From the NCBI GenBank assembly GCA_964545715.1, contig CAZJHX010000028.1, positions 1-64,000 on the forward strand: a stretch of 64,000 bases of DNA. Direction: 5' to 3'. The stretch comes from CAZJHX01 sp964545715. GTDB taxonomy: Bacteria; Myxococcota_A; UBA9042; GCA-2863065. The position numbers and the translations under genes are program-made. The notes under the pieces were generated by a model, which saw only the letters and a program-made list of their open reading frames with translations, was not told where the DNA came from and made no database searches. This document shows positions 50,562-58,284 of the stretch, piece by piece (the stretch's first letter is position 1; every line of letters starts with the position of its first letter).

Positions 50562-52643
50562 ATGCGTGCATGCAGTGCGGTGCTGTGGCTCACCGCTGTG
50601 ATGCTGGTCGGCTGCGGTGACAGCGATCCGCCGATCACGGGTGGTGGTGACGGCTCGGGCGTGTCGACGACTGGGACCGGCTCGGGTACGACCGACACGG
50701 GTGTGGGCACAAGCGATACGAGCGCCGACACGGGCACTGCCGATACCGGCGATACCACCGGCACAGACACCGGCTTCGACACCGGCGGGCTCGATTGCGG
50801 CGACTGCGACGACGCCAACGAGTGCACAAAGGACGCGTGCGGCCAGGATGGTGTCTGTGTGCATCTGCCGGTGAAATCACCCCAGTGTTATCCGTCGCTG
50901 TCGATTCAGTCGCCGGAGCGCGCCGTCACCATGTTGTACCAGGAGCAGGTCGTGGTGGAGGGCAGCGCGGCCAGCCCCGTGGGCGCTTTGGGGGCGGTGA
51001 CCATCAACGGCGGCGCCGTGCCGACCGCGGCCGACGGGTCCTTCAACGCAACGCTGGTGTACCCGACCCACGGAATCAACGTCATCACGGCCGAGCTGGA
51101 GGACGCCATAGACGATGTGCGCGTGGTCCAGGCGTATCTGATGGGCGAGGACTTCTACCCAACTTTGGAGGGCGTTACCGCGGCTGCCCAGGTGCCGAAT
51201 GGTCTTCAGGTCTTCATGGGCAAGCCGATCTGGGACGACGACAACATCAACGATCTCGATGATGTGGCCACGTTTGTACACACGATCCTGGACAACGTCG
51301 ACGTCACGGACTTCATCACCAACCCCGTGACCACCGAAGGCACGGAGCCGGGAATCGGCTGGTGCGAGTGGTCGGTCTCGATCAACGGCGTCAGCTACAG
51401 CGTGAAATCCGTGGACTTCGCGCCCGCGGACGGCGGCTTCACCATGAACGCCGAGCTGGAGGATCTGGTGGTCAAATTCTACGCCGAGGCGCCGGACTTC
51501 GCCTGCCCGGACGCCGGTGGTACGGCCGCCACGGACACCGTCTCTATCGAGGTCTTTGTCTCCGTGTCCATGAGCAACAGCGTGATCTCGGTCGAGGTGG
51601 CCGAGGAAGATGTGCTGGTCGAGGTCGGCGAGCTGGAGTTCGACATCACGGAGGGCGTCGCGTCCGCGTTCGACTTCTTGTTCAACTGGTTCAGCGGCAC
51701 CATCACCGGGTTTCTCAAGACCGCCGTCAAGACCACCGTGGTCGACCAGGTCGCCCCACTCGTCTCGCAGCTGCTGGAGGAGCTCTCCAGTTACGTCCAG
51801 AGCTTCGCCATTCCGCCCTTCCTCGGCGGCACGCAGTCCGTACCCGTCACGGTCTCCGTCTCGCCCAGCTCGCTGAAGATCGACAAGAAGGGGGCGCACG
51901 TCGGTCTGGGGATTAGCGTCACGACGCCCCCCGGCAAGTCGACCAAAGCGGCAATGGGCTCGATCAAGCGCGCCGGCTGCTTCCTGGACTCCGAGCTGCC
52001 CCTGAAGCTGCCGACAAACACGCCGCTGGCGATGGCCGTGCACGACGACATGGTCAACCAGGGCATCTTTGCCGCCTGGTGGGGCGGGATCATGGACGTG
52101 AGCGTCGATCAGGACATCATCACGTTGCTGGTCCCCGATCTGCCCATCGAAAAGCTGCAGGTCACGGTCGACCCCCACCTGCCGCCGGTCATTACAAACT
52201 GCACCGAAAACGGCGTCACCCAGTTTCAGCTAGGCGATCTGCGTGTGATCGCGTCCTACGATCTCGAGGGCAAACCGGCGACTGTAGAGGCCTTTGTCAG
52301 CGCCATCTTCGAGGTCGAGCTCAAGGTCCAGGCCGCGGAAAACGCCACCATCGACATCGGCTTCGGCGTGACCAAGGGCGTGGTGCTGGAGTTTGAAGTC
52401 ATCGACGCCACGGGCTCCGCGGAGGGCGCCAAGAACCTGCTGGAGCTGATCCTGAAGAACGTCGTGCGAGACCTGGTCGTAGGCTCCCTCTCAGACGGCA
52501 TCTTCCAGAACTTCCCGATCCCGCAGTTTGACCTGAGCAGCTTCATCGTGGGCCTGCCATCGGAGACCGTGCTGGCCTTCGATCCGACCGAGCTGACCCG
52601 CAACGGCGGCTACACGGTCCTGACCGGCGGCGTCATCGAGTAA
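50562..52643 (+). CDS. Large lipoprotein with possible TULIP/BPI-like domain
   Basis: The 693-residue protein starts at ATG 50562 with GGAGG 8 nt upstream; the signal MRACSAVLWLTAVMLVGC is a lipoprotein type. A long Gly/Thr/Asp linker (TGTDTGFDTG) and a Cys-rich knot (CGDCDDANECTKDACG) follow, then Ig-like beta structure (INGGAVPTAADGSFNATLVY), then a large alpha/beta region. In that region FLKTAVKTTVVDQVAPLVSQ helices, LKIDKKGAHVGLGISVTTP strands and a segment VHDDMVNQGIFAAWWGG resemble the C-terminal barrel of BPI/LBP-type lipid-binding (TULIP) proteins. If so it carries lipids across the periplasm. The fold call is tentative. Confidence 0.65.
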   Translation: MRACSAVLWLTAVMLVGCGDSDPPITGGGDGSGVSTTGTGSGTTDTGVGTSDTSADTGTADTGDTTGTDTGFDTGGLDCGDCDDANECTKDACGQDGVCVHLPVKSPQCYPSLSIQSPERAVTMLYQEQVVVEGSAASPVGALGAVTINGGAVPTAADGSFNATLVYPTHGINVITAELEDAIDDVRVVQAYLMGEDFYPTLEGVTAAAQVPNGLQVFMGKPIWDDDNINDLDDVATFVHTILDNVDVTDFITNPVTTEGTEPGIGWCEWSVSINGVSYSVKSVDFAPADGGFTMNAELEDLVVKFYAEAPDFACPDAGGTAATDTVSIEVFVSVSMSNSVISVEVAEEDVLVEVGELEFDITEGVASAFDFLFNWFSGTITGFLKTAVKTTVVDQVAPLVSQLLEELSSYVQSFAIPPFLGGTQSVPVTVSVSPSSLKIDKKGAHVGLGISVTTPPGKSTKAAMGSIKRAGCFLDSELPLKLPTNTPLAMAVHDDMVNQGIFAAWWGGIMDVSVDQDIITLLVPDLPIEKLQVTVDPHLPPVITNCTENGVTQFQLGDLRVIASYDLEGKPATVEAFVSAIFEVELKVQAAENATIDIGFGVTKGVVLEFEVIDATGSAEGAKNLLELILKNVVRDLVVGSLSDGIFQNFPIPQFDLSSFIVGLPSETVLAFDPTELTRNGGYTVLTGGVIE

Positions 52644-52650
52644 CGCAGTC

Positions 52651-52823
52651 AGTGGGGTGTCACCAAGTTCGTTGCAGCATTTCGTGCCTGCTGGCCTGGT
52701 GGGCTCGGCGAGCGCAGCGGTCCGCCGACGCAGGCGGGGTGGGGCCCCGGCAAGGAGGTGGACGCCGTGACCGCCCAGCCAGCGGGTGCGAAATGCTGTA
52801 GCGGACTTCGGTGACGCCCCACT
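52651..52823 (+). repeat. 173-bp inverted repeat with 44-bp arms, probable structured RNA
   Basis: The left arm (52651-52694) pairs with the right arm (52779-52823) over 44 positions with one bulged G. The seven arm-to-arm differences are all T/C or G/A, and in RNA copied from the plus strand every one becomes a G.U wobble; the minus strand would give seven A.C mismatches instead. The stem continues inward for about five more pairs and encloses about 75 nt with further hairpins (TCGGCG ... CGCCGA). It fills the whole gap between two convergent genes. It may be a terminator, an independent ncRNA or a MITE-like remnant. Confidence 0.7.
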
Positions 52824-53400
52824 AGATATTCTCGCCGCCTTCTTCACCGGGGTCGCCCTGCCAGTGGTCGCCTCGTGGGCCCCGGCGTTGTCTGCGCTGG
52901 CGTCGCTGATCGCGCTTCATGCCGCGTTTCATGCCGCGCTTCATGCCCCGGCGCATCCGGCGCTGCATGCGCTGCATCGCCATGAACATGCGGGCCTGCT
53001 GTTTGGGGGTCAGCATGCCGCTCAGCGCGCTGAATTGGCGCTCGCGCAGGCTGCTCAGGGCCTTTTGGACGGCGCGCATCTCCGCCAGCGCGGCGGTGTA
53101 GGCGTCCTGATCGTTGGAGTCGCTCTCGATCAGCTGGCGCAGACCGCGGCGGGCCTGCTGCTTGCGCTGGTGCAGCTTGCGGCGCTCGGGATCCAGGCGC
53201 GCCAGCTCGGCCTCGATCTGCTGGGCGGTGGCGTCGTCCAGGCCCACACGGTTGCGCAGGATCTGGCCGCGCATCCGCGTCATGCGCTCCTTGAAGCGCT
53301 GGCCGTCGTGGCCCTGCCGGGGCGGGGGCTCGTGGGCGGATGCAGGCACGGCGAGCAGCAGCGCTGCGGCGAGGGTGATCAACATGGGCAATCTGGTCAT
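52822..53400 (-). CDS. Periplasmic CpxP/CnrX-like (LTxxQ) metal or stress sensor
   Basis: The 192-residue protein starts at ATG 53400 (AGGAG upstream) with signal peptide MLITLAAALLLAVPASA. It is helical: LDDATAQQIEAELARL, QRKQQARRGLRQLIE, YTAALAEMRAVQKALSSL and RQFSALSGMLTPKQQARMFM, the last with the LTPxQ signature of the Spy/CpxP/CnrX (heavy-metal resistance) superfamily. The tail has direct repeats RGMKRGMKRGMKR and a very basic segment. It lies 57 bp downstream of an anti-sigma gene, matching the CnrYXH layout where a periplasmic sensor controls an ECF sigma factor. Confidence 0.75.
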   Translation of the reverse strand: MTRLPMLITLAAALLLAVPASAHEPPPRQGHDGQRFKERMTRMRGQILRNRVGLDDATAQQIEAELARLDPERRKLHQRKQQARRGLRQLIESDSNDQDAYTAALAEMRAVQKALSSLRERQFSALSGMLTPKQQARMFMAMQRMQRRMRRGMKRGMKRGMKRDQRRQRRQRRGPRGDHWQGDPGEEGGENI

Positions 53401-53457
53401 CTGTCTTCTCCTAGCTGTGGTGTCTCGTCACGTGAGTGGGACGGGGCACCAAGGTCA

Positions 53458-53874
53458 TCAGCCCTCGTCCGCTTCGTCGTATAGTGCGTCCCAGCCGACG
53501 TCGTCTTCGTCGTGCTGCAGGCCCGCGTCAAAATAGGTGTCTATCGCCAGCTCCAGCTGCTCCTCGTCCTCGGCCTCGCCGATCAGCTCGGCTATCTCGT
53601 CGGGCTGTGGGGCCACCACCGGCTGGTCCGGGGCGGGCGTGACCGGGCTTGCGGGCGGCCACAGCACAAAGAGCGCGGCGGTCGCCATGGCAGCGACAGC
53701 CACACCGATCGGCAGCGGCGCGCGCCACCACGGGCGACTGCTCACCCCAATCTCGGCGGCGCGGTGGGCCATCCTCGTCAGCTGAGCCGGCGTCGGCTCC
53801 GCAGCGCTGGCGTCGAAGAGGCCTTGTAGATTGCTTTCGTCGGTGTCGTTGTCGTTGTTGTTGCTGTTGGTCAT
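53458..53874 (-). CDS. Putative membrane anti-sigma factor
   Basis: The 138-residue protein starts at ATG 53874, inside the stop of the sigma gene (ATGA overlap). A short acidic Asn/Asp-rich cytoplasmic N-terminus and a helical segment (PTPAQLTRMAHRAAEIG) precede one membrane segment (PIGVAVAAMATAALFVLW), then a Pro-rich linker and a very acidic C-terminus (DEIAELIGEAEDEEQLELA, HDEDDVGWDAL). Size, topology and gene order fit a non-zinc anti-sigma factor like CnrY; no HxxxCxxC zinc motif is present. Function is inferred from context. Confidence 0.65.
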   Translation of the reverse strand: MTNSNNNDNDTDESNLQGLFDASAAEPTPAQLTRMAHRAAEIGVSSRPWWRAPLPIGVAVAAMATAALFVLWPPASPVTPAPDQPVVAPQPDEIAELIGEAEDEEQLELAIDTYFDAGLQHDEDDVGWDALYDEADEG

Positions 53875-54392
53875 CGGCCTGACTGCTCCTTCAACACCGA
53901 GCGCAGCTCTTTGAGCGCCAGGTGCACCAATGTGCGGGCCGAGCCTGCGCTCGTACCCATGGCTTGTGCGATCTCCACATAATCCAGCCCCGCGTCGAGA
54001 CGGAGCAGGGCCGCGGTGCGGCGTTTTTTGGGCATGCCCCACAGGGCGTCGCGGATCTGCCGTTGCATCGCCGACGACTGGGCCAGCTGCTCGGGATTCG
54101 CCGACGCGCTGGGCGGGGCCATGGCCTCCTCGCGCTGTCGCCTGCGCCGCTCACCGCGTAGCAGCGTGTGGGCGCGCTTGACCGCGATGCCCGCCAGAAA
54201 CGCGCGCACCGAGGCGCCCGGCTGCAGCTGCTTGAGGCGCTTGAACGCCAGCACGAGCGTCTCCTGGACCGCATCCTCCGCCAGCGCCGGGTCGCCGCAC
54301 GCCCGGGCTGCGAGCCGGTAGAGAACAGGCAGATGCGGCTTGACCAGCGAGTCGAAGCGGCGAGCGTCAGCGGATGAGGTTGCTACCAACAC
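53871..54392 (-). CDS. ECF-family RNA polymerase sigma factor
   Basis: The 173-residue protein starts at GTG 54392. Region 2 contains LPVLYRLAARACGDPALAEDAVQETLVLAFKRL (core binding and -10 recognition) and region 4 contains MPKKRRTAALLRLDAGLDYVEIAQAMGTSAGSARTLVHLALKEL (helix-turn-helix for -35). The length and two-region layout are those of ECF sigma-70 factors. It is followed by a coupled anti-sigma gene and a CnrX-like sensor, so it likely responds to an envelope signal. Confidence 0.88.
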   Translation of the reverse strand: MLVATSSADARRFDSLVKPHLPVLYRLAARACGDPALAEDAVQETLVLAFKRLKQLQPGASVRAFLAGIAVKRAHTLLRGERRRRQREEAMAPPSASANPEQLAQSSAMQRQIRDALWGMPKKRRTAALLRLDAGLDYVEIAQAMGTSAGSARTLVHLALKELRSVLKEQSGR

Positions 54393-54448
54393 ACCCCGGT
54401 CATGCCGCCGCTCCAGGGTTTGTCAAAATCGATTTCAAAATAGTTCGA

Positions 54449-55750
54449 CTAAAAGTCGTGCTGGAAGTCGATGCCGAACGAGATGATGGTGCCGCCGATC
54501 CGGTAGTCGCCGGTGGCGTCAGCGGGGTCGGACTTGATGACGTTGCGGCCGCGCAGCACCGTCGCCTGCAGCGCCAGGCCGATGGTGAGCGGGCGCTTGT
54601 GAACCTGGGTCGGGTCGCTGAAGGTCCAGTCCGCGCCCAGGGTCGCCATGTGCGTGTCGCTGTCGGCGTAGTTGCCGGTCTGCACCTGCCGCGGGATTGG
54701 CGTGGGGCGGAACATATAGCCCGCCCGCAGTCGGAAGTCGCCAAGCCCGTACTCCAGACCCACGCGCGGGGTCACGATGTCCACCGCCTCCAGCGGTATG
54801 GCCGTGGTGCGCACGTCGATGATCGACTCGTCGGTCTCTTGCAGCGCCGGCGCGTTGATTTGAAACTGAATGTCGGGCGCCGGGCTGGGTGCGTGGGACC
54901 ACAGGGCAAACGTCACGTCCGCGGCGACGGTCAAAGGCGCCCAGGGCAGCTTCCAGCTGAAGCCGCCGCTGACCTGGTGCGGCGTGTATAGATCCGTGCC
55001 CGCCAGATTGAACGTCAGCGTGCCGATCTCCTCGATCTCCGCGGACACCGGCAGGGTGAAGGCCAGGTCCAGCTTCTCGCGGTAGCTCACCGAGAAGTTC
55101 AGCCCTTTCATGGGCGTCACCGTCAGGCCCGCGGTCACCGCCAGGTCGGAGTGCAAGTCGATGGTAAAGCGGCGACTGGTCACCCGCGAATCCACCATGC
55201 TGAAGCTGAAATCCGCGCTGCCGTCCAGGTCCGCCAGCACCTGCATGCCCAGCCCGATCTTGAGCCAATCGAACGGCTGGCCTGCGCCGCCCAGCGCGAT
55301 GATCAGCTTGTCGGGCAGGTTCTCGTACATATAGAAGTGCGGCGTTTGAGGGTCGACGAACTCGGCCCGGGTCACGCGCACCAGCGGCGCGAAGAACGCC
55401 ACGCCAAACGCCACCTTGTGCTTGAAGATACCGCCCAGCGGCGTGGAGATCCCAAGGTGGAAGCCGACGTTTGTGGCGGGCAGGCGAGACGGGATCGTGC
55501 TGTCCAGGGCGCCGCGCTGCAGGCTCAGCTGCGGCTCGATAATGGTGATCCCCGCGCCGACGTGCACCTCCAGGCGCTCCATCAGCTGCGCCGGGTTGTA
55601 GTAGATCGCGTGGTAGTCCTCGGCGGCCGCCGTCAGCGCGTTGCCCATGCCCTTGCCGCGCGCGCCAAAGCCGTAGATGTCGAAGATCGACGCCGACGCC
55701 GGCATTGCGACGAAGAGGAGACAGGTCACCAGCGTGAAGCGAGGCAGCAC
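54449..55750 (-). CDS. FadL/OmpP1-family outer membrane transporter
   Basis: The 433-residue protein is assigned to GTG 55750, giving signal MLPRFTLVTCLLFVAMPASA. The N-terminal plug segment FGARGKGMGNALTAAAEDYHAIYYNPAQL is the OmpP1/FadL/TodX signature. The rest alternates amphipathic strands (LKIGLGMQVLADLDGSADFS, LNFSVSYREKLDLAFTLPV, RLRAGYMFRPTP) and ends with aromatic DFQHDF, a Phe-terminated beta-barrel signal. It imports long-chain fatty acids or hydrophobic compounds, which fits the catabolic acyl-CoA operon 3 kb away. No clear ribosome-binding site supports the start. Confidence 0.83.
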   Translation of the reverse strand: MLPRFTLVTCLLFVAMPASASIFDIYGFGARGKGMGNALTAAAEDYHAIYYNPAQLMERLEVHVGAGITIIEPQLSLQRGALDSTIPSRLPATNVGFHLGISTPLGGIFKHKVAFGVAFFAPLVRVTRAEFVDPQTPHFYMYENLPDKLIIALGGAGQPFDWLKIGLGMQVLADLDGSADFSFSMVDSRVTSRRFTIDLHSDLAVTAGLTVTPMKGLNFSVSYREKLDLAFTLPVSAEIEEIGTLTFNLAGTDLYTPHQVSGGFSWKLPWAPLTVAADVTFALWSHAPSPAPDIQFQINAPALQETDESIIDVRTTAIPLEAVDIVTPRVGLEYGLGDFRLRAGYMFRPTPIPRQVQTGNYADSDTHMATLGADWTFSDPTQVHKRPLTIGLALQATVLRGRNVIKSDPADATGDYRIGGTIISFGIDFQHDF

Positions 55751-55781
55751 GGGCCGTACAGTAGCCCGAACCGCCGGGGGA

Positions 55782-56576
55782 TCACCAGGCGCAGGCGGTC
55801 CAGCCCCCGGCACCCTCGCTCTTGGCCTTTTGCTCCTGAAACACGAAGGCCTCGGAGTGCATGGTCTGCGGCGTGAGGAACTTGTAGCCGACGTGCGCAA
55901 AACCCAGACGCACCAGACGCGCGGCGTGATTGACCAGCTTTCCGCCGGCCTCGGGCTCCTCGTAGTACAGGTGCCGCAGAAGCCGCCCGTTTTTGTCCAT
56001 GTCGGGGTGGTCCGGATCGCGAATCAAGCAGACGTTGCGGTAGTCCAGGCGCTCTTTGGAGTAGGCCGACGCCTCCTGGTTGAAGCACTCCACCGGCGTC
56101 CCGAACGAGCCGTCCTCGGGCGTGTTGGCGATCAGCAGCCGAATCTTCAGTGGCGCGCCGTCGCGCATAATCCATACCGTGTCGCCGTCCGCGATGCCCG
56201 CAAGCACCTCCCACTCGCCCTCTTCCAGGTCGCACTGGCCCTGCGGCGCCAACACCCAGTCGAGATCGATGTCGCCGCTGCACGCGTCTGCGTAGTCTTC
56301 GCAGCAGTTGCCGTACTTGCCGCACAGATCGTTGCATTGGCACGGGTACGAGGGCTTGTAAGCCTGGCCGCACTTGCCGGCGCACAGGTCTTGCGGTGGC
56401 TCCAGCGGGGGCGGGGGGCCCGTGTCATCCGCGGCGGGCGGTGGGCCCGTGTCTTCGGGGGCGGGCGGCGTGTCCTCGACGGGTTCGGCAACGACGTCCT
56501 CGGGCGCGGACTGGCTGTCTGAGGCGCTCCGCTCAGCGGGGGCAGCGCACGCGGACACCAGCAGCAGAAGGGGCAT
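55782..56576 (-). CDS. Lipoprotein with somatomedin-B-like domain fused to a thermonuclease (SNase) domain
   Basis: The 264-residue protein starts at ATG 56576 (a TTG just before it is also possible). The lipobox is LVSAC. After a Pro/Glu/Asp-rich linker, CAGKCGQAYKPSYPCQCNDL, CGKYGNCCEDY and DAC make an eight-Cys knot with the somatomedin-B spacing, a mainly animal domain. The SNase domain follows: GIADGDTVWI, IRLLIANTPEDGSFG and DKNGRLLRHLYY. Compared with staphylococcal nuclease the Arg35, Glu43 and Arg87 equivalents are kept, but Asp40 (Ca ligand) is Asn in IANTPE. Activity may be altered. It is surface or periplasmic. Confidence 0.78.
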   Translation of the reverse strand: MPLLLLVSACAAPAERSASDSQSAPEDVVAEPVEDTPPAPEDTGPPPAADDTGPPPPLEPPQDLCAGKCGQAYKPSYPCQCNDLCGKYGNCCEDYADACSGDIDLDWVLAPQGQCDLEEGEWEVLAGIADGDTVWIMRDGAPLKIRLLIANTPEDGSFGTPVECFNQEASAYSKERLDYRNVCLIRDPDHPDMDKNGRLLRHLYYEEPEAGGKLVNHAARLVRLGFAHVGYKFLTPQTMHSEAFVFQEQKAKSEGAGGWTACAW

Positions 56577-56644
56577 CAAACGGCAGGCGGAGTCGATGAG
56601 GGCAGGTTAGCACGCGAGTGTGGCGCGGTCGGGGCGCGATGGCT

Positions 56645-56650
56645 TAGCAT
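56645..56650 (+). promoter_or_regulatory. -10-like TAGCAT eight bases before ATG 56659
   Basis: TAGCAT followed by GGCGTCAT and ATG 56659 repeats the leaderless spacing seen elsewhere. No convincing -35 or Shine-Dalgarno is present. Confidence 0.35.
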
Positions 56651-56658
56651 GGCGTCAT

Positions 56659-57063
56659 ATGAAGAAAACGTTGAGGGCCATCCAGTTGACCGGGCTGGTG
56701 ATGGTTCTGGGAGGGCTGGGGCACTTCTTTGGTGTCACTGAGATGTGCATCTCCGACGGGATGCCGGATGGGCGGCACCTGGCGTATCTGGTGTACATCG
56801 GCTTGATCCACCTGACCGTCGGCGCCCTGGATCTCTGGTCGTCGCTGGCGCTGCGCCGCCGAGTCCCCGGGGCGCTGCCCGCCATGGGACTTGCGACGTT
56901 GCTGGTCTGCGCGTTTGGCGTGATCGAGACGCCACTGGTGGCCGAGGCCGCGCTCACGGTGCGCGTGCCGACCGTACTGTACCCGGTCGCGCATCTGGTC
57001 TTGTTCGCGCTGTTGCGTCGCGGATTGAAAGCTCGGGACGTCGAGACCCCGGCGGTGCAATAA
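56659..57063 (+). CDS. Small four-helix membrane protein of unknown function
   Basis: The 134-residue protein starts at ATG 56659 (MKKTLRAIQLTG). Four hydrophobic segments are visible: LVMVLGGLGHFFGV, YLVYIGLIHLTVGALDLW, LPAMGLATLLVCAFGVIE and VPTVLYPVAHLVLFALL. A His/Asp-containing HFFGVTEMCISDG loop follows helix 1. No family is recognised. Its TAA overlaps the next ATG (TAATG), so it is coupled to the hydrolase gene. Confidence 0.65.
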   Translation: MKKTLRAIQLTGLVMVLGGLGHFFGVTEMCISDGMPDGRHLAYLVYIGLIHLTVGALDLWSSLALRRRVPGALPAMGLATLLVCAFGVIETPLVAEAALTVRVPTVLYPVAHLVLFALLRRGLKARDVETPAVQ

Positions 57064-58211
57064 TGGCCGTCGTGGGCAACCCCTATCACGTGATGGATGG
57101 CGCGCAGGCGGCTGGTGCGGCGCTGCACGGCGGTCGAAACCCGCGAGCCTGGCAGCGTCCGTTCTCGGGCACCGGCGCCGCGGTCGATCGCCTGGCGCTG
57201 CGCGTTATGGAGCGTCTCTTCATGTCCGGCGGCGGACCCGAGCTGCGGCCCGAGGTCATGGACCGGGTGGAGGACGGCCAAAAGTTCTACGCCAATCCCA
57301 GGTTCTTTCAGGATCCGTCGCTGTTCTATCGCACGCCGATCGCGCCGTCCCGGTTTGACGTCAAGCGGCTGAGTCGGCTGCGCGGCGGTCACCGGCTGCG
57401 GTTGGAGTTCACCAGCACCTACCAGACCTACGACCCCGATTACGTCACCGAGTACGGGGCCTTCGGCAACAACGCGCGTAATCGCATCCACGTGTGGCGC
57501 CATCGCGGGGAGCGCCGGACGACGGCCTTTTTGGTCCACAGCTGGTGTGGCGGCCACCTGGCGCTGACCGAGAAGCTGTTCGATGCGGCGGCCCTGTACA
57601 AGCTGGGCTACAACGTGGCGCTGTTCACCATGCCGTTTCACGGCGTACGGACGCCGAAGCAGGCGCTGTTCTCGGGCCAGCTGTTTCCCAGCCGTGACCT
57701 CAAGCTGGCCAACGAGGCCTTTGGACAAGCGGTGTGGGACCTGCGCGTCGCCATGGCCTGGCTGCGTGGCGAGGGCATCAGCGGCCCGATCGGCTTTATG
57801 GGCATCAGCCTGGGGGGCTACACCAGCGCCTTGATGGCGAGCCTGCATCCCGAGCTGGCCTTTGTGATCCCGATCGTGGCGCCGGCGTCGTTTGCCGACA
57901 TCATCTGGGACCACGGCAAAGGCCATCCGCAGCGCCAGGCGGCCGAGGCGCTGGGCATCGATCGAGAGACCATGCGGACCCTGTGGGCGATCCACTGTCC
58001 GCTGAACCACACCCTGCAGGTGCCGCGCGAGCGCGCGCTGATCGTCTGGGGCCAGGGCGACCGCGTGGTGCCGACCGTTCATCAGCGCGCGTTGCACGAG
58101 CATTGGGGCGGCCCCGAGGCCGTCTCGTTTCACGGCGGCCACATCCTGCACTTTGGGCGCCGGCGTTTTATGAACGCCATTCACTCCTGGCTGAAAAAAA
58201 CCGCAATCTAG
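57063..58211 (+). CDS. Alpha/beta hydrolase
   Basis: The 382-residue protein starts at ATG 57063 overlapping the upstream stop. The catalytic triad is readable: nucleophile Ser249 in GISLGG, Asp333 in WGQGDRVVP and His360 in GGHILH. The oxyanion-side FLVHSWCGGHL and core FGMGISLGGY-type strands are present. The N-terminal 120 residues form a cap or unrelated region (RPEVMDRVEDGQKFYANP). It is likely an esterase or lipase-like enzyme. It precedes the MerR operon by 73 bp. Confidence 0.78.
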   Translation: MAVVGNPYHVMDGAQAAGAALHGGRNPRAWQRPFSGTGAAVDRLALRVMERLFMSGGGPELRPEVMDRVEDGQKFYANPRFFQDPSLFYRTPIAPSRFDVKRLSRLRGGHRLRLEFTSTYQTYDPDYVTEYGAFGNNARNRIHVWRHRGERRTTAFLVHSWCGGHLALTEKLFDAAALYKLGYNVALFTMPFHGVRTPKQALFSGQLFPSRDLKLANEAFGQAVWDLRVAMAWLRGEGISGPIGFMGISLGGYTSALMASLHPELAFVIPIVAPASFADIIWDHGKGHPQRQAAEALGIDRETMRTLWAIHCPLNHTLQVPRERALIVWGQGDRVVPTVHQRALHEHWGGPEAVSFHGGHILHFGRRRFMNAIHSWLKKTAI

Positions 58212-58244
58212 TCCAGGGCTTCTGAAATAGTCCCTGCGATTCCC

Positions 58245-58281
58245 TTGACGTATGCACTAAGTACGAAGTACGAGTTCGTAC
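58245..58281 (+). promoter_or_regulatory. MerR-type promoter/operator
   Basis: TTGACG (58245-58250) is followed by a perfect dyad GTACGAA-GTACGAG-TTCGTAC (58261-58281) that abuts ATG 58285. A weak -10 would lie inside the dyad with an over-long spacer, the classic MerR arrangement, so the regulator probably controls its own operon. Confidence 0.6.
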
Positions 58282-58284
58282 ATT

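Noticed and set aside
52651..52823. Retron msr-msd element
   Set aside because: The long stem resembles an msd hairpin, but no reverse transcriptase gene lies beside it; the next gene is a CnrX-like protein on the other strand.
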